A stretch of 64,000 bases of DNA from JBEISR01 sp044371425 (GCA_044371425.1 JBILTR010000014.1:62001-126000); one strand, 5' to 3'. Numbered from the stretch's first letter, positions 1 to 9,163 are shown. Numbers and translations are program-made. Notes: generated by a model not told the origin, from the sequence alone.

Positions 1-155
1 TGAAGCTTGTCGTGAGACCGCCCCGCCATCGCCCAACGCAAAGACCCCGGATCGCCGTATCGCCCTATCAGATACCGGCAGACGATTTGCCCAACAAAGC
101 TGGTGGCGCCGAAGACAACCAGATCGTACGTGTTGTTGGATTCGAGACTGGCCAT
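1..155 (-). CDS. Saccharopine dehydrogenase-like oxidoreductase, N-terminal fragment (cut by window edge)
   Basis: Only the first 51 codons are in the window; the gene runs leftward off the edge. From an ATG at 155 the product reads MASLESNNTYDLVVFGATSF and continues VGQIVCRYL, an N-terminal Rossmann strand with the GATSFVGQ dinucleotide-binding loop, followed by RWAMAGRSHDKL. This pattern is typical of the saccharopine dehydrogenase / trans-acting enoyl reductase family, which uses NAD(P) in the cytoplasm. The substrate cannot be told from this much sequence. The reading frame is open to base 1, so nothing suggests it is a pseudogene. The family call rests on the Rossmann motif and the AGR motif about 25 residues later. 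Confidence 0.7.
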   Translation of the reverse strand, partial: MASLESNNTYDLVVFGATSFVGQIVCRYLIGRYGDPGSLRWAMAGRSHDKL

Positions 156-555
156 GATGCATCCTTCATGCGAAAGCCACGCAGCAACCAGACATCGACG
201 CGACGCGATTCGCCCACAAGTCTATCACTCCCCTTCCGACGGCGCATGAAAGGACGAGTCTGGGGCGGAAAATGCCTTCGCAGTGAGTGGTCGGGACAGG
301 AAGCCAAGAAGAAATTGCAAATTCTTTTCGCTCGATCGCAGAGCAACTACATCCCGAGAAAACCTGAGCGTTCGATTCGATACGACAGCCATCGACACGC
401 TGCTCCGGTCCTATTTTTCATGCTGAATCGAATCCGATTCGCAGGACTCCTCTGCTACGCTAACGCGCAGGAATTCGGCGGCCCCAGCACCACAAGGCCC
501 CCTTCCATCGGACGACAACCTACCAATCGCCTTCAGGAATAGGAGGAACTCCCAC

Positions 556-1164
556 ATGCGAACCATCGTTCTACTACTGATCGCCAGCCTGCTGGCCACC
601 AGCCTTCATCGCGTCGGATACGCCCAGGAACGGACCGGCGAAGTGGAACAAAATGAGACACTGCGACTGATGGCAGAGAACGAGAAACTGCGAGCCCAGA
701 TCGTGACGATGGCTCAGGAAATCCAAGAACTGAAGAAGGCGCTGGAGCAGGAAAGAAAGGAAGTCACCAAGGAAGAAAACCAACCGGACTACCTGTCGGT
801 GGGCACCCCTTGGAATGGACGTATGGACGGCGTCGGGCCGGGAGGCAGGGATCGACACACGGTCACCGAAGCGATCATCACCGCGCGAACCGAACAAGGT
901 TTTCAGATGCGAATGAAAGGGGAAATGGGTCGCCAGTGGCTGTTGACGTGCGAGGGAACCGATCGCGACTATCGCATCGTGGAATTTCGACTGATCACCT
1001 CGCCGGACCCCAATGAGCTACTAGGGCCCAAACTGGTCAATAGCAGCAAGGTGACGGTCAACATCCCCAAGGAAGGACCTCCCACCATGAAGATCGCGAT
1101 GGTTCGACCTGTCAAAGGCAGCGGGATTTCCGTGAACTACACACTGCAAACGCCACCCCAGTAG
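556..1164 (+). CDS. Secreted coiled-coil protein of unknown function
   Basis: A 202-residue protein with a clear Sec signal peptide (MRTIVLLLIASLLATSL, likely cleaved near VGYAQ, residue 24). Residues about 28-75 are rich in E, K, L and Q with heptad spacing and probably form a coiled coil. The rest (about 80-202) is a mixed domain I do not recognise, containing a glycine-rich turn and a C-terminal stretch with alternating hydrophobics. An AGGAGG ribosome binding site at 541-546 lies 9 bases before the ATG, which fixes the start. It stands alone on the plus strand, divergent from the gene at the left edge. It is probably periplasmic; no enzyme motif is visible. Confidence 0.75.
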   Translation: MRTIVLLLIASLLATSLHRVGYAQERTGEVEQNETLRLMAENEKLRAQIVTMAQEIQELKKALEQERKEVTKEENQPDYLSVGTPWNGRMDGVGPGGRDRHTVTEAIITARTEQGFQMRMKGEMGRQWLLTCEGTDRDYRIVEFRLITSPDPNELLGPKLVNSSKVTVNIPKEGPPTMKIAMVRPVKGSGISVNYTLQTPPQ

Positions 1165-1677
1165 CGAAGATGCTACCGGCATCCTTTGGCATCCGATTGC
1201 CGGACGTCGATTTCGAAACGACGTCTTCTGGATCTCTCCCTGCCCAAGATATGGCAACCACTTCCCATAAGTAAGAAATTCCCCCTGCTTCGATGAGCAG
1301 CATCCGTCGACGAAGTGAGTCGATGACTTTGCGACAAGAGTCTCCCTTTACCTAGGTCCATCAAAGATGCTTGAGGGTAGCGATCGCCTGACGGCATCGG
1401 TTGGAAATCGCCTAGGTTGGGTGGCCGGACCGTTGTCGGTGTCCGCCAGGATGGATTTTCGCGCGCATTCGATACTCAGATCCCGCAGATGACCAGCGAA
1501 ACTTCCGTCGACCTCAAAAACCCGATCGGCGTGAAGCTGTCTTCGGAGGAAGACCGGATCTTCATTCTTGGATGCGATGGAACCCCGATTCGGATGCCCT
1601 GCGGGAGACGCCTTCCCTAAGAATCTTCGACCTAGCATGCGACGGCTTGCCCGTGACTGCTACCAGTCCAACCAGAA
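1165..1677. other. Intergenic stretch without a supported gene
   Basis: About 510 bases between two convergent gene ends. A plus-strand frame is open from 1381 to 1620 and has a plausible amino-acid mix, but its only start is a TTG at 1417 without a ribosome binding site, and I recognise no motif. It could be a gene remnant. No convincing terminator hairpin was seen. Confidence 0.4.
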
Positions 1678-2268
1678 TTACTCGGAGAGCTTCAACTCCG
1701 CCAGAGCCTTCCCTGCCTGCTGGAAGATAAGCACCGTATCGTAGTCGCGAAGCTGGCGACCGAAGCGATTGACTGCCTCTAGATACCGATCCGCAGTTGC
1801 GTTGTCCCCATCTTTCTTGGCAGCTTTCGCTCGATCAATCACTTCGCGAGTGAATCCCTTGATCTCGACGGCGCGATCGATGAACTGCTTCTGCAGGCGA
1901 GTCTTTTCGAAACGATCCAGCTTGGCAAAAGCGGCCTCAGACATTCGGAGGTCTGCCAGAGAGGTGGATTCTATCCAGTTGTCCGGAACACCGGAGACAA
2001 AGCGCTGGATTGCGGTATCGGTATCTCCGCTTTTGGCAAGCTGAAGGATCTCTGCCAGAACGTCCGACTTGGTCTCGGTAGATGGCGAAGCCGTCGCAGC
2101 CCCGGGTCTGGAAGAAGGCTTGGTGGAGTTTGCCGACTCCCCACAGCCAGCAATCCAGATCAGCGTCGATGTGCACAGGATCGCGATCAATCCCTGCAGA
2201 CTGCGGAAAGCACTTAGGAATCGGTTCGACGCAATCGTAGCAAGCCTAGCAAACACGACGATCTCCAT
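1678..2268 (-). CDS. Putative lipoprotein of unknown function
   Basis: A 196-residue protein with an N-terminal hydrophobic segment ending in the lipobox WIAGC, so the mature protein probably starts at the cysteine and is lipid-anchored. A Ser/Thr/Pro-rich linker (about residues 45-65) follows, then an alpha-helical domain rich in A, K, D and R (KAAKKDGDNATADRYLEAV) that looks like a small helical-repeat fold. The frame is open further upstream, but the ATG at 2268 places the signal sequence at the N-terminus and is preferred. It lies downstream of another lipoprotein gene on the same strand, 365 bases away. Confidence 0.7.
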   Translation of the reverse strand: MEIVVFARLATIASNRFLSAFRSLQGLIAILCTSTLIWIAGCGESANSTKPSSRPGAATASPSTETKSDVLAEILQLAKSGDTDTAIQRFVSGVPDNWIESTSLADLRMSEAAFAKLDRFEKTRLQKQFIDRAVEIKGFTREVIDRAKAAKKDGDNATADRYLEAVNRFGRQLRDYDTVLIFQQAGKALAELKLSE

Positions 2269-2633
2269 CCTAGGGTTGGGTTGTCCGTTCAGGTCGCGAG
2301 AACCAACAAGCGAACCTCTGTTGGCAGAAGCGAGGCTATCGAACAGTTCGAAATGGCCACCGCAACCATTCTCCACCTCGCCAAGGGCAGAACACAGTTC
2401 GAAGCAGACTGAAACACTTTGGCTTTCGCCTCCGTCTTGCGATCCCTTTCCTGCGATGCAGCTCCCAAGCGAATTCTTCACTGGGCCGCTCACCACAGCA
2501 AGCCCAACGGAAGCAGTGTATCACTCGCAGTCGCTTTGCGAAGGGAACGTGCGATAGGGCCGTGGCCATGAAGAAAATAGCCTGGCTTCAGGAGCCGGGG
2601 TGCCTCATGAGTATTTCCAATGGCTCCCGTTAG
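2269..2633. other. Spacer between two lipoprotein genes
   Basis: About 365 bases between two same-strand lipoprotein genes. It presumably holds the promoter of the downstream gene. I see no recognisable promoter, hairpin or small gene. Confidence 0.35.
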
Positions 2634-3041
2634 CTACTTGCGAGGAAGGAGGGTCGCAGTGACATTTTCCGTCGCATTTCCACTGGCTTCTGGCTTGGAT
2701 GGATTTCTTCCAATAGGCACCTCGACACCCGATTGCGCCGTAAAGGTTGTCTCAATTTTCTCCCTGCGGGTGCTTCCCGTTGCCAACCGCACGCTACGAT
2801 CGTAAACAAGCTTCACGGAAGACACGCCAGCTTGGTCATCTTGAATCTTCCCCGACGCGACAACGACCATATCGCCGGATTTCGACTCCTTGGAAAACGT
2901 TCCATCGCGTTGCACCGGAACGTCGATTGGGCCTCCTGCATCCGGATCCGATATCCGAACTGTCGCGATCGAAGTTTGGGGCGAGCAGCCAGATCCCCAG
3001 AGAAGCAGCAACGCGAAGAGCAACCAAGCGGAAAACTTCAT
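2634..3041 (-). CDS. Small lipoprotein, probable beta-sandwich (transthyretin-like)
   Basis: A 135-residue protein starting MKFSAWLLFALLLLWGSGCS, a type II signal peptide with the lipobox GSGC, so the mature protein is a membrane-anchored lipoprotein. The rest alternates short hydrophobic strands with glycine and aspartate turns (VPVQRDGTF, GDMVVVASGK), which suggests a beta-sandwich of the kind common in small planctomycete lipoproteins. That fold assignment is inference. The start at 3041 is chosen because the longer frame would bury the signal peptide. Function is unknown. Confidence 0.7.
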   Translation of the reverse strand: MKFSAWLLFALLLLWGSGCSPQTSIATVRISDPDAGGPIDVPVQRDGTFSKESKSGDMVVVASGKIQDDQAGVSSVKLVYDRSVRLATGSTRREKIETTFTAQSGVEVPIGRNPSKPEASGNATENVTATLLPRK

Positions 3042-3316
3042 GACAGGGCACCGATGGGGATCAGGGATTTCCTTGCTGGAATCGCTCATTGCGATCCAGG
3101 ACTGCCAGTGATTCGTCATTTACTGCCGTGGATTGGAATAAGTACTTACCGTTTAGGCGACTCTGCCGCGCCAAAAGTCGGCCTCCGCCTTTCGATACTC
3201 GACGTGGCTATCCACACTGCGAACGGTATGCACCCACGCCATTAGGAAGGGTGCAAAGAACGCCAAAGCAATTGGCAAGAAATAGGATCAACCATGACAT
3301 GTCGACGATTTTTTAG

Positions 3317-3403
3317 CGGAGAGGCAGGGATTCGAACCCTGGGTCGGGTTACCCCGACTCTGGTTTTCAAAACCAGTGCATTAGACCGCTCTGCCACCTC
3401 TCC
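3317..3403 (-). tRNA. tRNA-Ser (anticodon UGA)
   Basis: Read on the minus strand, the 87-base sequence has a 7-bp acceptor stem GGAGAGG/CCTCTCC with discriminator G. The anticodon stem CTGGT/ACCAG encloses loop TTTGAAA, giving anticodon UGA. There is a long variable arm (GTCGGGGTAACCCGAC) and a T arm with GGTTCGAATCC. The long variable arm and G discriminator are serine features. CCA is not encoded. All stems pair well. Confidence 0.95.
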
Positions 3404-3507
3404 GGAACTCAAGGCGGCGTGCGATGACCGGTTTGCCGCATGAGTCCCATTCATCATAAACGATCACCGCGGATTCGCGAAGCGTTCCTAGGGATACCCG
3501 GTGAGGA

Positions 3508-4962
3508 TCAGGGATTCGGCTGACGGACATCCAGACAGACAACGCGTCTTGCCCCTCGCAGGTAAAGGTAGCCATGCGACAGCACGGGAGGCGACCAGGT
3601 GGGCGCTTCCAGCAGTGGACGCCCATCGTCCCCCCTTTTCTGCTCGTAGTCCCACGCGTTAACCACCTCCGCTCGATCGGGGTTGGCCTTCATCAGCGCA
3701 AGCTGACCATACTCGCCGTAGACGAAAAAGTGATCCTGCACCGCCAGCAGTGTGGTGCGGTCGCGATTGCGCACCTGCCACTGGACCTTCCCACTCTCCC
3801 AGTCGACACATCGCAGATTGGCGTCGGGTTCATTTCGCCCACTGCAGCCGAAAAGGTATCGATCGCGAAGAATCGGCGTGGCCCAGTGAGCCCGCATCGC
3901 TTGGGTCTTCTGCAGCTTCTCATCGCGCCACAGCTCCTTCAGCTTCCCCTCCTTCAGCTGCAGCTTGACCGATCCGGGCCCATATGTTTCGGTCAGCCAG
4001 ATTTCGTCGCCCCGCACGATCGGACTGGCCGCATTGACGCTTTCATAAACATCGGATCGCCAGTGAAACGTGTCGGTGATCTGACCATTGGTTGGGTCGA
4101 AGACGATCAGTCCCTGTCGGCAAAAGGCCAGGCACCAAGTCCTCCCCTCGATGGTAGCCAGAATCGGCGCTGAATAGCTGGCCAGGTCATCACCCAAGCG
4201 ATACTTTTCCTCGCCAGACCACCGATCGAAGGCGACCAAGGCAGTCCCGTTGGGTTTGGCCCCCTGCAGCTGACCTTGCACGATCACGGCGGCATCCTTG
4301 TGCGAGCCACCGACCATCACCCAGAGCAGATCCCCGACGACCAGAGGTGCTGATCCGACCCCAAAAAAATTGGGGACCACGTTGTATTCTTCGTTCAGCG
4401 ATCGTTGCCAAAGCAACTTTCCATCATCGACGCGGTAGCAGGCCAACCTTCCCGCGACACCATGGACGAAGACCTGACCGCCATCGACCAGAGGGCTGCA
4501 TCGCGGACCATTGTTGTAGCCATACATGTCGGTGTAATCGACGGGTCCCTCAGCGGTCCAGAGCACCTTACCCGTCTCCGCATGGACGCACGTCAGCCGC
4601 TCGGTATCGCCAAACCGATCAAACTGAAAAAATCGTCCGTAAGCAGCGACGCCGTTGGCATACCCGACTCCTGTTGGCAGCGTCCACACCATCTTCGGCT
4701 CGCTACCGGCAGGCCATTCCAACTGCACCCCCGCTTCGTTCGATCGGTTGTCGCCATGTGGTCCCAGCATCCGCGGCCAATCTTCGCCATCGCGACTCCA
4801 AAGCGATGCGGGAGCCACCGGTCTAGGGGCGGTCTGGGAAGCATCCTGGGCGGGGCAGGGAAGGGGGGCTGCAGCCCATAGCAGTGCGGTCGCTACGCTG
4901 GCAGCAAACGACCGGAGCGCGAACCTCCGAAGGGAACAAGAAGTCAGAACTGTAGCGTTCAT
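3508..4962 (-). CDS. Secreted PQQ-type beta-propeller protein (BamB-like fold)
   Basis: A 484-residue protein with a signal peptide (about residues 1-39, ending in PLPCPAQ). The mature part carries repeated W/D motifs typical of PQQ-like beta-propeller blades: WPRMLGPHGDNRS, HAETGKVLWT, VDDGKLLWQR, FDRWSGEEKY, FDPTNGQITD, DWESGKVQWQ. Planctomycetes encode many such exported propellers. They need not bind PQQ and most have no known reaction. The ATG at 4962 gives a good signal peptide. The gene stands alone, divergent from arfB. BamB function in outer-membrane assembly should not be assumed, since the similarity is to the fold. Confidence 0.85.
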   Translation of the reverse strand: MNATVLTSCSLRRFALRSFAASVATALLWAAAPLPCPAQDASQTAPRPVAPASLWSRDGEDWPRMLGPHGDNRSNEAGVQLEWPAGSEPKMVWTLPTGVGYANGVAAYGRFFQFDRFGDTERLTCVHAETGKVLWTAEGPVDYTDMYGYNNGPRCSPLVDGGQVFVHGVAGRLACYRVDDGKLLWQRSLNEEYNVVPNFFGVGSAPLVVGDLLWVMVGGSHKDAAVIVQGQLQGAKPNGTALVAFDRWSGEEKYRLGDDLASYSAPILATIEGRTWCLAFCRQGLIVFDPTNGQITDTFHWRSDVYESVNAASPIVRGDEIWLTETYGPGSVKLQLKEGKLKELWRDEKLQKTQAMRAHWATPILRDRYLFGCSGRNEPDANLRCVDWESGKVQWQVRNRDRTTLLAVQDHFFVYGEYGQLALMKANPDRAEVVNAWDYEQKRGDDGRPLLEAPTWSPPVLSHGYLYLRGARRVVCLDVRQPNP

Positions 4963-5104
4963 GAGGCGATTCCTTCCGAACGGTCATCGTGACCAGAGAG
5001 ATCCACCAGGGCGCAAGGAGCCTGATCTGGGGGATTCCTGGCTTGCGTGACGCAACGACGATGGGCAAGGGGTGTCATTTCACAAGGCGGGATGCAGCGA
5101 AACC

Positions 5105-5236
5105 ATGGAACGCTATGATGATAACCGACCTCTCGGGAGACGGTGGGCCCGCCGCGGCCGCTCCAGCGATGCACTCCGCGAAGAGATTTTAGAGACGACC
5201 AGCCCGAGACGACAGCAGCTTGGCCGAGGTGCCTGA
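5105..5236 (+). CDS. Possible short leader ORF upstream of arfB
   Basis: A 43-codon frame begins with ATG at 5105 (MERYDDNRPLGRRWARRG) and ends at a TGA 3 bases before the arfB start. The peptide is arginine-rich and charged. Its close spacing suggests it could be a coupled or regulatory leader, but the Shine-Dalgarno is not clear and it may be chance. Only position and open frame support it. Confidence 0.25.
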   Translation: MERYDDNRPLGRRWARRGRSSDALREEILETTSPRRQQLGRGA

Positions 5237-5239
5237 CCG

Positions 5240-5668
5240 ATGGACGGGATAGCGATCAATACCAACCTGCTGATTCCCGAGGCGCAACTGGAATGGATCA
5301 TCGCGCGCAGCAGCGGCCCAGGTGGTCAGAATGTCAACAAGGTCAACTCCAAGGTGACGCTGCGGTGGCAGGCAGAGGGGAACCCGCTACTGGACGACCG
5401 GACCCAGCAGCGTCTGCGAGCCCTAGTGGGAAGCCGATGGCTGCAGGATGGCTCCATCCTGATCACCAGCCAGACCTCGCGCGATCAGGCGACCAACAAG
5501 CGACTGTGCAAGGAACGCCTTCGCCAATGGATCCTGCAGGCGATGCAGCCGGTCATCCCCCGGAGGCCAACTCGCCCCACCCACGGATCGGTCCGCCGCC
5601 GCCTGCAGGACAAGCAGCGCCAGGCCGACAAAAAATCAGGGCGGTCCACACCCCGCTGGGAAGGCTGA
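5240..5668 (+). CDS. arfB: Alternative ribosome-rescue peptidyl-tRNA hydrolase ArfB
   Basis: This 142-residue protein matches the small class I release-factor-like family (ArfB/YaeJ, about 140 residues in E. coli). It carries the catalytic GGQ motif in SSGPGGQNVNKVNSKV at about residues 28-43. The C-terminal tail is strongly basic (SVRRRLQDKQRQADKKSGR), as expected for the part of ArfB that enters the empty mRNA channel of stalled ribosomes. The family releases the nascent peptide from non-stop complexes without a stop codon. There is no codon-recognition domain, which separates it from prfA/prfB. GAGGT lies 9 bases before the ATG. A short charged ORF ends just upstream. Confidence 0.88.
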   Translation: MDGIAINTNLLIPEAQLEWIIARSSGPGGQNVNKVNSKVTLRWQAEGNPLLDDRTQQRLRALVGSRWLQDGSILITSQTSRDQATNKRLCKERLRQWILQAMQPVIPRRPTRPTHGSVRRRLQDKQRQADKKSGRSTPRWEG

Positions 5669-5986
5669 TCCTGGCCCTCTTCCCGATGCACCTCCAGCTT
5701 CCATCCCAGCGATGGGGCCCAGCCGAGGATCTCCAATTGTCTCAGGCAGCTTTCCCCAGATTCGTGCGGTTTTTCCAGGGCGGCTCTTCTCTTTCGACAG
5801 AGTGGATCGAAAGATGTTTGGCAGATACCGGGCCAGTCGTCCGGCATCGTCAAAAAAGGTACAGGCGGCATCCCTTGCCCCGTCGGGGTCTGGTTTCCAA
5901 TAGATCGGCTGAACAGAATGGAATGTGGAAGTCGAAATCCAAACCAGAACCCTGGCGCTGTGAGCCCCCCACGGAGGCGACACTCC
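5669..5986. other. Spacer between arfB and the UVR-motif gene
   Basis: About 318 bases between two plus-strand genes. I see no supported gene on either strand and no clear terminator. It presumably holds the promoter of the next gene, whose ribosome binding site is at 5971-5977. Confidence 0.35.
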
Positions 5987-6718
5987 ATGTCGAGTGACAA
6001 ACATCTGGATCGTCTACTAAAGGATTGGTCCTACGATCCGCAAAGTTTATCGGTACGGTTGGTCAAAGGCGAAGATGGTCGTGATGTCATCCAAATGCGG
6101 ATCGACATGGGGATCCTGCAGATCGAAACGACGGGCCGCCCTGACGGAAGTCGGTTCGATGGCTTTGAAACCTACCTCGCCTACCTGCTCAACTGCGAAG
6201 CGGACGAACCCGACTTCGCCATGTCCGAGGAGCAGTGCTTTGAGGCCGACAGAGAGTTCGCGCAGTACTACCATCGCCGGATCTCCTGGCTGAGACTGCA
6301 GCATTACCAGCGAGCTGTCCAGGATGCCGATCACACCTTGGAACTGATGGATGTCTGCCGCGACCACGGACCCGATGAAGATTGGGTGATGAGCCACGAA
6401 CAGTATCGGCCCTTCGTCCTCTTCCATCGCACCCAGGCACTCGCCTTCCTGGCGCTGGAAAACGAAGATGCCGAAGAAGCAGTCAACGCCATCAACGAGG
6501 GGTTGCAAACCCTGAAAGATCTCTTCGCCGAGCATGAAGCGGAGGATCTTTATGAAGAAGATGAGATGGTGCAGAAGCTAAAGCAGTTCCGCGAGTCGCT
6601 GCGAAGCGAGTACGAACTGGGGAAGACGCTGCCGGAACGACTGGCCGATGCGGTTGCCACCGAGCAGTACGAACTGGCCGCCCGCCTCCGCGATGAAATG
6701 GCTCAGCGGAAAAAGTAA
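5987..6718 (+). CDS. Acidic protein with C-terminal UVR (UvrB/UvrC-type) motif
   Basis: A 243-residue acidic soluble protein. Its C-terminus (LPERLADAVATEQYELAARL) matches the UVR motif, the helical hairpin that mediates UvrB-UvrC contact and also occurs in McsA-type and stand-alone bacterial proteins. The middle (about 95-190) looks helical and TPR-like, with repeated alanine and acidic residues. The start at 5987 is favoured by ACGGAGG at 5971-5977; a longer frame upstream lacks this. A strong terminator follows at 6809. No nuclease or helicase residues are present, so a binding or adaptor role is likelier than catalysis (inference). Confidence 0.75.
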   Translation: MSSDKHLDRLLKDWSYDPQSLSVRLVKGEDGRDVIQMRIDMGILQIETTGRPDGSRFDGFETYLAYLLNCEADEPDFAMSEEQCFEADREFAQYYHRRISWLRLQHYQRAVQDADHTLELMDVCRDHGPDEDWVMSHEQYRPFVLFHRTQALAFLALENEDAEEAVNAINEGLQTLKDLFAEHEAEDLYEEDEMVQKLKQFRESLRSEYELGKTLPERLADAVATEQYELAARLRDEMAQRKK

Positions 6719-6808
6719 CGAGCGGCCACAGACCGGCAATCCTTGTGCGACAGCAATTCGTTTGCGTCGCACGTCAAGACCTGCGACAAGTGCTCGCCCA
6801 AATCCAAC

Positions 6809-6850
6809 GAACCGTCAGGGAATCCAACACCCCCCTGACGGTTCTTTTTT
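6809..6850 (+). terminator. Rho-independent terminator downstream of the UVR-motif gene
   Basis: GAACCGTCAGGG at 6809-6820 pairs perfectly with CCCTGACGGTTC at 6833-6844 around a 12-base loop, followed by six T residues at 6845-6850. It serves the plus-strand gene that ends at 6718. Confidence 0.85.
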
Positions 6851-6930
6851 GGTCCATCTGGGATTCCTTTTAGGCAGCGATCCATTCAACACATTCGATT
6901 GAAATCGCCTCGGGAACCTCGCAGGACGAC

Positions 6931-7162
6931 TCACGCCATCCCATCAAGAATCTCCCCGATCTCAGCTCCATCTGACAATGCTGTAAGTCCCTTGATCGGC
7001 AAATCGACTCCGCCATCGAAGGTTGCCATTGGACCTGTGCAGCCTGATTCCAGCTTCACCAAACATCCCATCGGGTGATCCGCAAATGGCAATTCGATCG
7101 GGATGCCTTGAATTCCACCGCCATGCGGAGAAATCTCAGAAGGATGAATTTTTCCGCTTCAT
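6931..7162 (-). pseudogene. Small gene with an apparent one-base frameshift in an A5 run
   Basis: On the minus strand an ATG at 7162 starts MKRK, then the frame would stop within nine codons. Removing one A from the AAAAA run (7149-7153) joins it to an open frame reading on to a TGA at 6931, giving about 71 residues with a well-formed protein composition (GGGIQGIPIELPFADHP, LESGCTGPMATFDGG, LTALSDGAEIGEILDG). I do not recognise the family. It could be a decayed gene, a sequencing error or a programmed frameshift. The downstream 67-codon open frame is what is seen; the joined gene is inference. Confidence 0.35.
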
Positions 7163-7662
7163 GACTACTTTTGCGACATCGCGCAACTCCGCTAATTAGC
7201 TCACGCGAAGCCAAGGAAAGCCCCGTCCCATTTGAGCTTTCTGCTTGGGTATCCCTTCAATTTTTCTATGGACTGTGACCTTTGGTTGCCAATCGGATCG
7301 ACAGGTCCATCAAGAGGCAAAAAACTTCCCTGCTGGGTAGCCAAATGAAAAGTTTTCCCTCGGCTGGCGGCAGACCAAAGAAGCCTAATGATTGGCTGTC
7401 TTGGATCACCGCCCACAGACAATCCCAGATCGACAAAACAAAAGGCCCTCTGCTGTGCGTTGGCTGTCGCAACAAAACCGGACGGCTCGCAACCAACCCG
7501 CTAAGCTTAGGCCGCAACTCCAGCTGGGCGCCAGAGTGTAGCTTTGGGTGGAGATTGGTCCGCGGCGCCGCGGTATGGTTGGATGGACCTCTTTTCTTGC
7601 GGTTGACTCAGGGAGCGATCGAACGGATTTGCGAGGAACGGGGTGCGAGCTTCCTGCTCGAC
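7163..7662. other. Intergenic stretch, no supported gene
   Basis: About 500 bases upstream of the frameshifted small gene and beyond the 3' end of the next minus-strand gene. Short open frames exist in several phases but none has a ribosome binding site, a motif or a plausible composition. It may be decayed coding DNA. Confidence 0.35.
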
Positions 7663-9120
7663 TCACGGCGCTATTTTCAAAAGGTACTTGCGGCCAAGAC
7701 GCGTCTTTCGGGCATCGCCGTCGTACTGCATCAGTTCCACAACAGGGCTGGACAGTGTCGCCTCCTTGCCTGATGGTTCGACCTGATAGAGAAAGGGCTT
7801 GGCAGTCAGTGGATCGAAAGGGACGGGCAGGCGCAGGTTTTGCAACGAGTCGGGTAGTGCTCCATGGATCGCCAAGTGATCGCGGATCGCTTCGACACCA
7901 CGCAACATCGCGACTTGCTGATCCAATCGACTTCCCGCCATCAAAGCATGGCGTGGCATCCCCAGTACTTTCTGCACCGGTAGCTCATCGTCCGTCCGCT
8001 CCTTTTGTTTCTGAGCTTCCTCCTCCCAACGCTTGATCGCTTCCCATGGTTCCAGCATTGCCCATTTGGCCGCCAGACGTTCCTCCTCTTGGTGTCGAAT
8101 CATCCAGTAGCGGACGGCTACCTCCGCATCGCTCATCGCCGGAACGGATTGGGCCAGCGCCGGGGAAATCGACTCAAGTCGGCCTGGAAGTCGCTTGCGA
8201 GAGACATCGATCCAATCCCGAATCACCACCTCCGATTCAGGAGTCCCCGGGGCAGGCAACTCCAGCAGCCGGTAGAGAGCTCGAGCGGCATTTTCCCATT
8301 GCGATTTCGTCTCCAGACTCTCTATGGCCTCCAATTCGGGAACTCCCCGCCAGATCCAGGCCCGTTCAAACTGGATCGCGGTTCGAAAGCCCACCAAGGG
8401 GCGTGGAAGGCTGGTCAGATCCCAGTAGTAATTCCCCGCGGAGGGAATCTGAAGCAGCTCTTCGACCACGTCCAGTGCGTGTTTGGATTGAGACAACGCC
8501 ACAAGCCGGGAGACCACGATGGGTGTTTCGGCGATATGCCGAGCCAGCCCGGTCGTCATGCAGATCAATTCTTCGGCCTGGACCGTTTCACCTCGTGCCA
8601 GATGACTTCGCGCCTTGACAAGCAATGCGTGACTGTAAATTCGGCTCTCCTGAACATCTGGCAGGAGCACCTCCACGGCTGGGCCCTCTCGAAACGGGTA
8701 CTGCCAATTGGCCCGTTCCCGATAGGCGGCTCGCCGCATCTCCTTCAAATTGATCGCAAAACTGCGATCGATCCGATCCAGATCCAATTGCTCTAGGGGT
8801 GTATCCAGATCGATATCGCGGCGAAGCTCCTGCAACGACTGGATACGAGCACCAGCCTCCCAGTTCATCCGCAAGAAGATCGGAGCTGCGTCCCCTTCCG
8901 TCCATTGGTCGGCTGCAGGATAAAGCCGATCGAAGCCGGGCTGCTGATCCGCCGGATCAGGACGAAGCAGCAAGGTTCGCGTCACCACCAGATTCGGTGC
9001 CTCCAGAGGCTGCGGCATCCCACCCGTCGTTGATTGCGATAGATTTTGCTGCGCGCTCGACAGACAAGGCCACGCCAGAACGCTTAGGAATGCTGAAAGG
9101 CAAATCGCCCGAAGTCTCAT
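7663..9120 (-). CDS. Secreted protein of unknown function, last gene of a sigma-factor operon
   Basis: A 485-residue protein. The ATG at 9120 puts a signal peptide at the N-terminus (MRLRAICLSAFLSVLAW, cleavage near LSSAQQ). The mature part is largely alpha-helical, rich in A, E, L and R with repeated short helices (about residues 120-400), and ends in a segment like VPFDPLTAKPFLYQV. No catalytic motif was recognised. It follows an ECF sigma factor and a membrane protein on the same strand with short gaps (24 and 43 bases), so the three probably form one operon. A structural or envelope role is only a guess. Confidence 0.75.
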   Translation of the reverse strand: MRLRAICLSAFLSVLAWPCLSSAQQNLSQSTTGGMPQPLEAPNLVVTRTLLLRPDPADQQPGFDRLYPAADQWTEGDAAPIFLRMNWEAGARIQSLQELRRDIDLDTPLEQLDLDRIDRSFAINLKEMRRAAYRERANWQYPFREGPAVEVLLPDVQESRIYSHALLVKARSHLARGETVQAEELICMTTGLARHIAETPIVVSRLVALSQSKHALDVVEELLQIPSAGNYYWDLTSLPRPLVGFRTAIQFERAWIWRGVPELEAIESLETKSQWENAARALYRLLELPAPGTPESEVVIRDWIDVSRKRLPGRLESISPALAQSVPAMSDAEVAVRYWMIRHQEEERLAAKWAMLEPWEAIKRWEEEAQKQKERTDDELPVQKVLGMPRHALMAGSRLDQQVAMLRGVEAIRDHLAIHGALPDSLQNLRLPVPFDPLTAKPFLYQVEPSGKEATLSSPVVELMQYDGDARKTRLGRKYLLKIAP

Positions 9121-9163
9121 GATGTTCAACTCCCATGAAGAAAGGTGATGACTAGCTTGCGTC

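Noticed and set aside
12..542. A 176-codon plus-strand frame at the left edge
   Set aside because: It is antisense to the Rossmann-type gene fragment at 1-155 in its first part and has no motif or ribosome binding site.
5143..5997. A 284-codon plus-strand frame overlapping arfB
   Set aside because: It is a shifted frame of arfB. ArfB has the GGQ motif and a fitting length; this frame has only Pro/Gln/Arg-rich sequence.
7282..7773. A 163-codon plus-strand frame
   Set aside because: Its end overlaps the 3' part of a well-supported secreted-protein gene on the other strand, and it lacks a ribosome binding site or motif.
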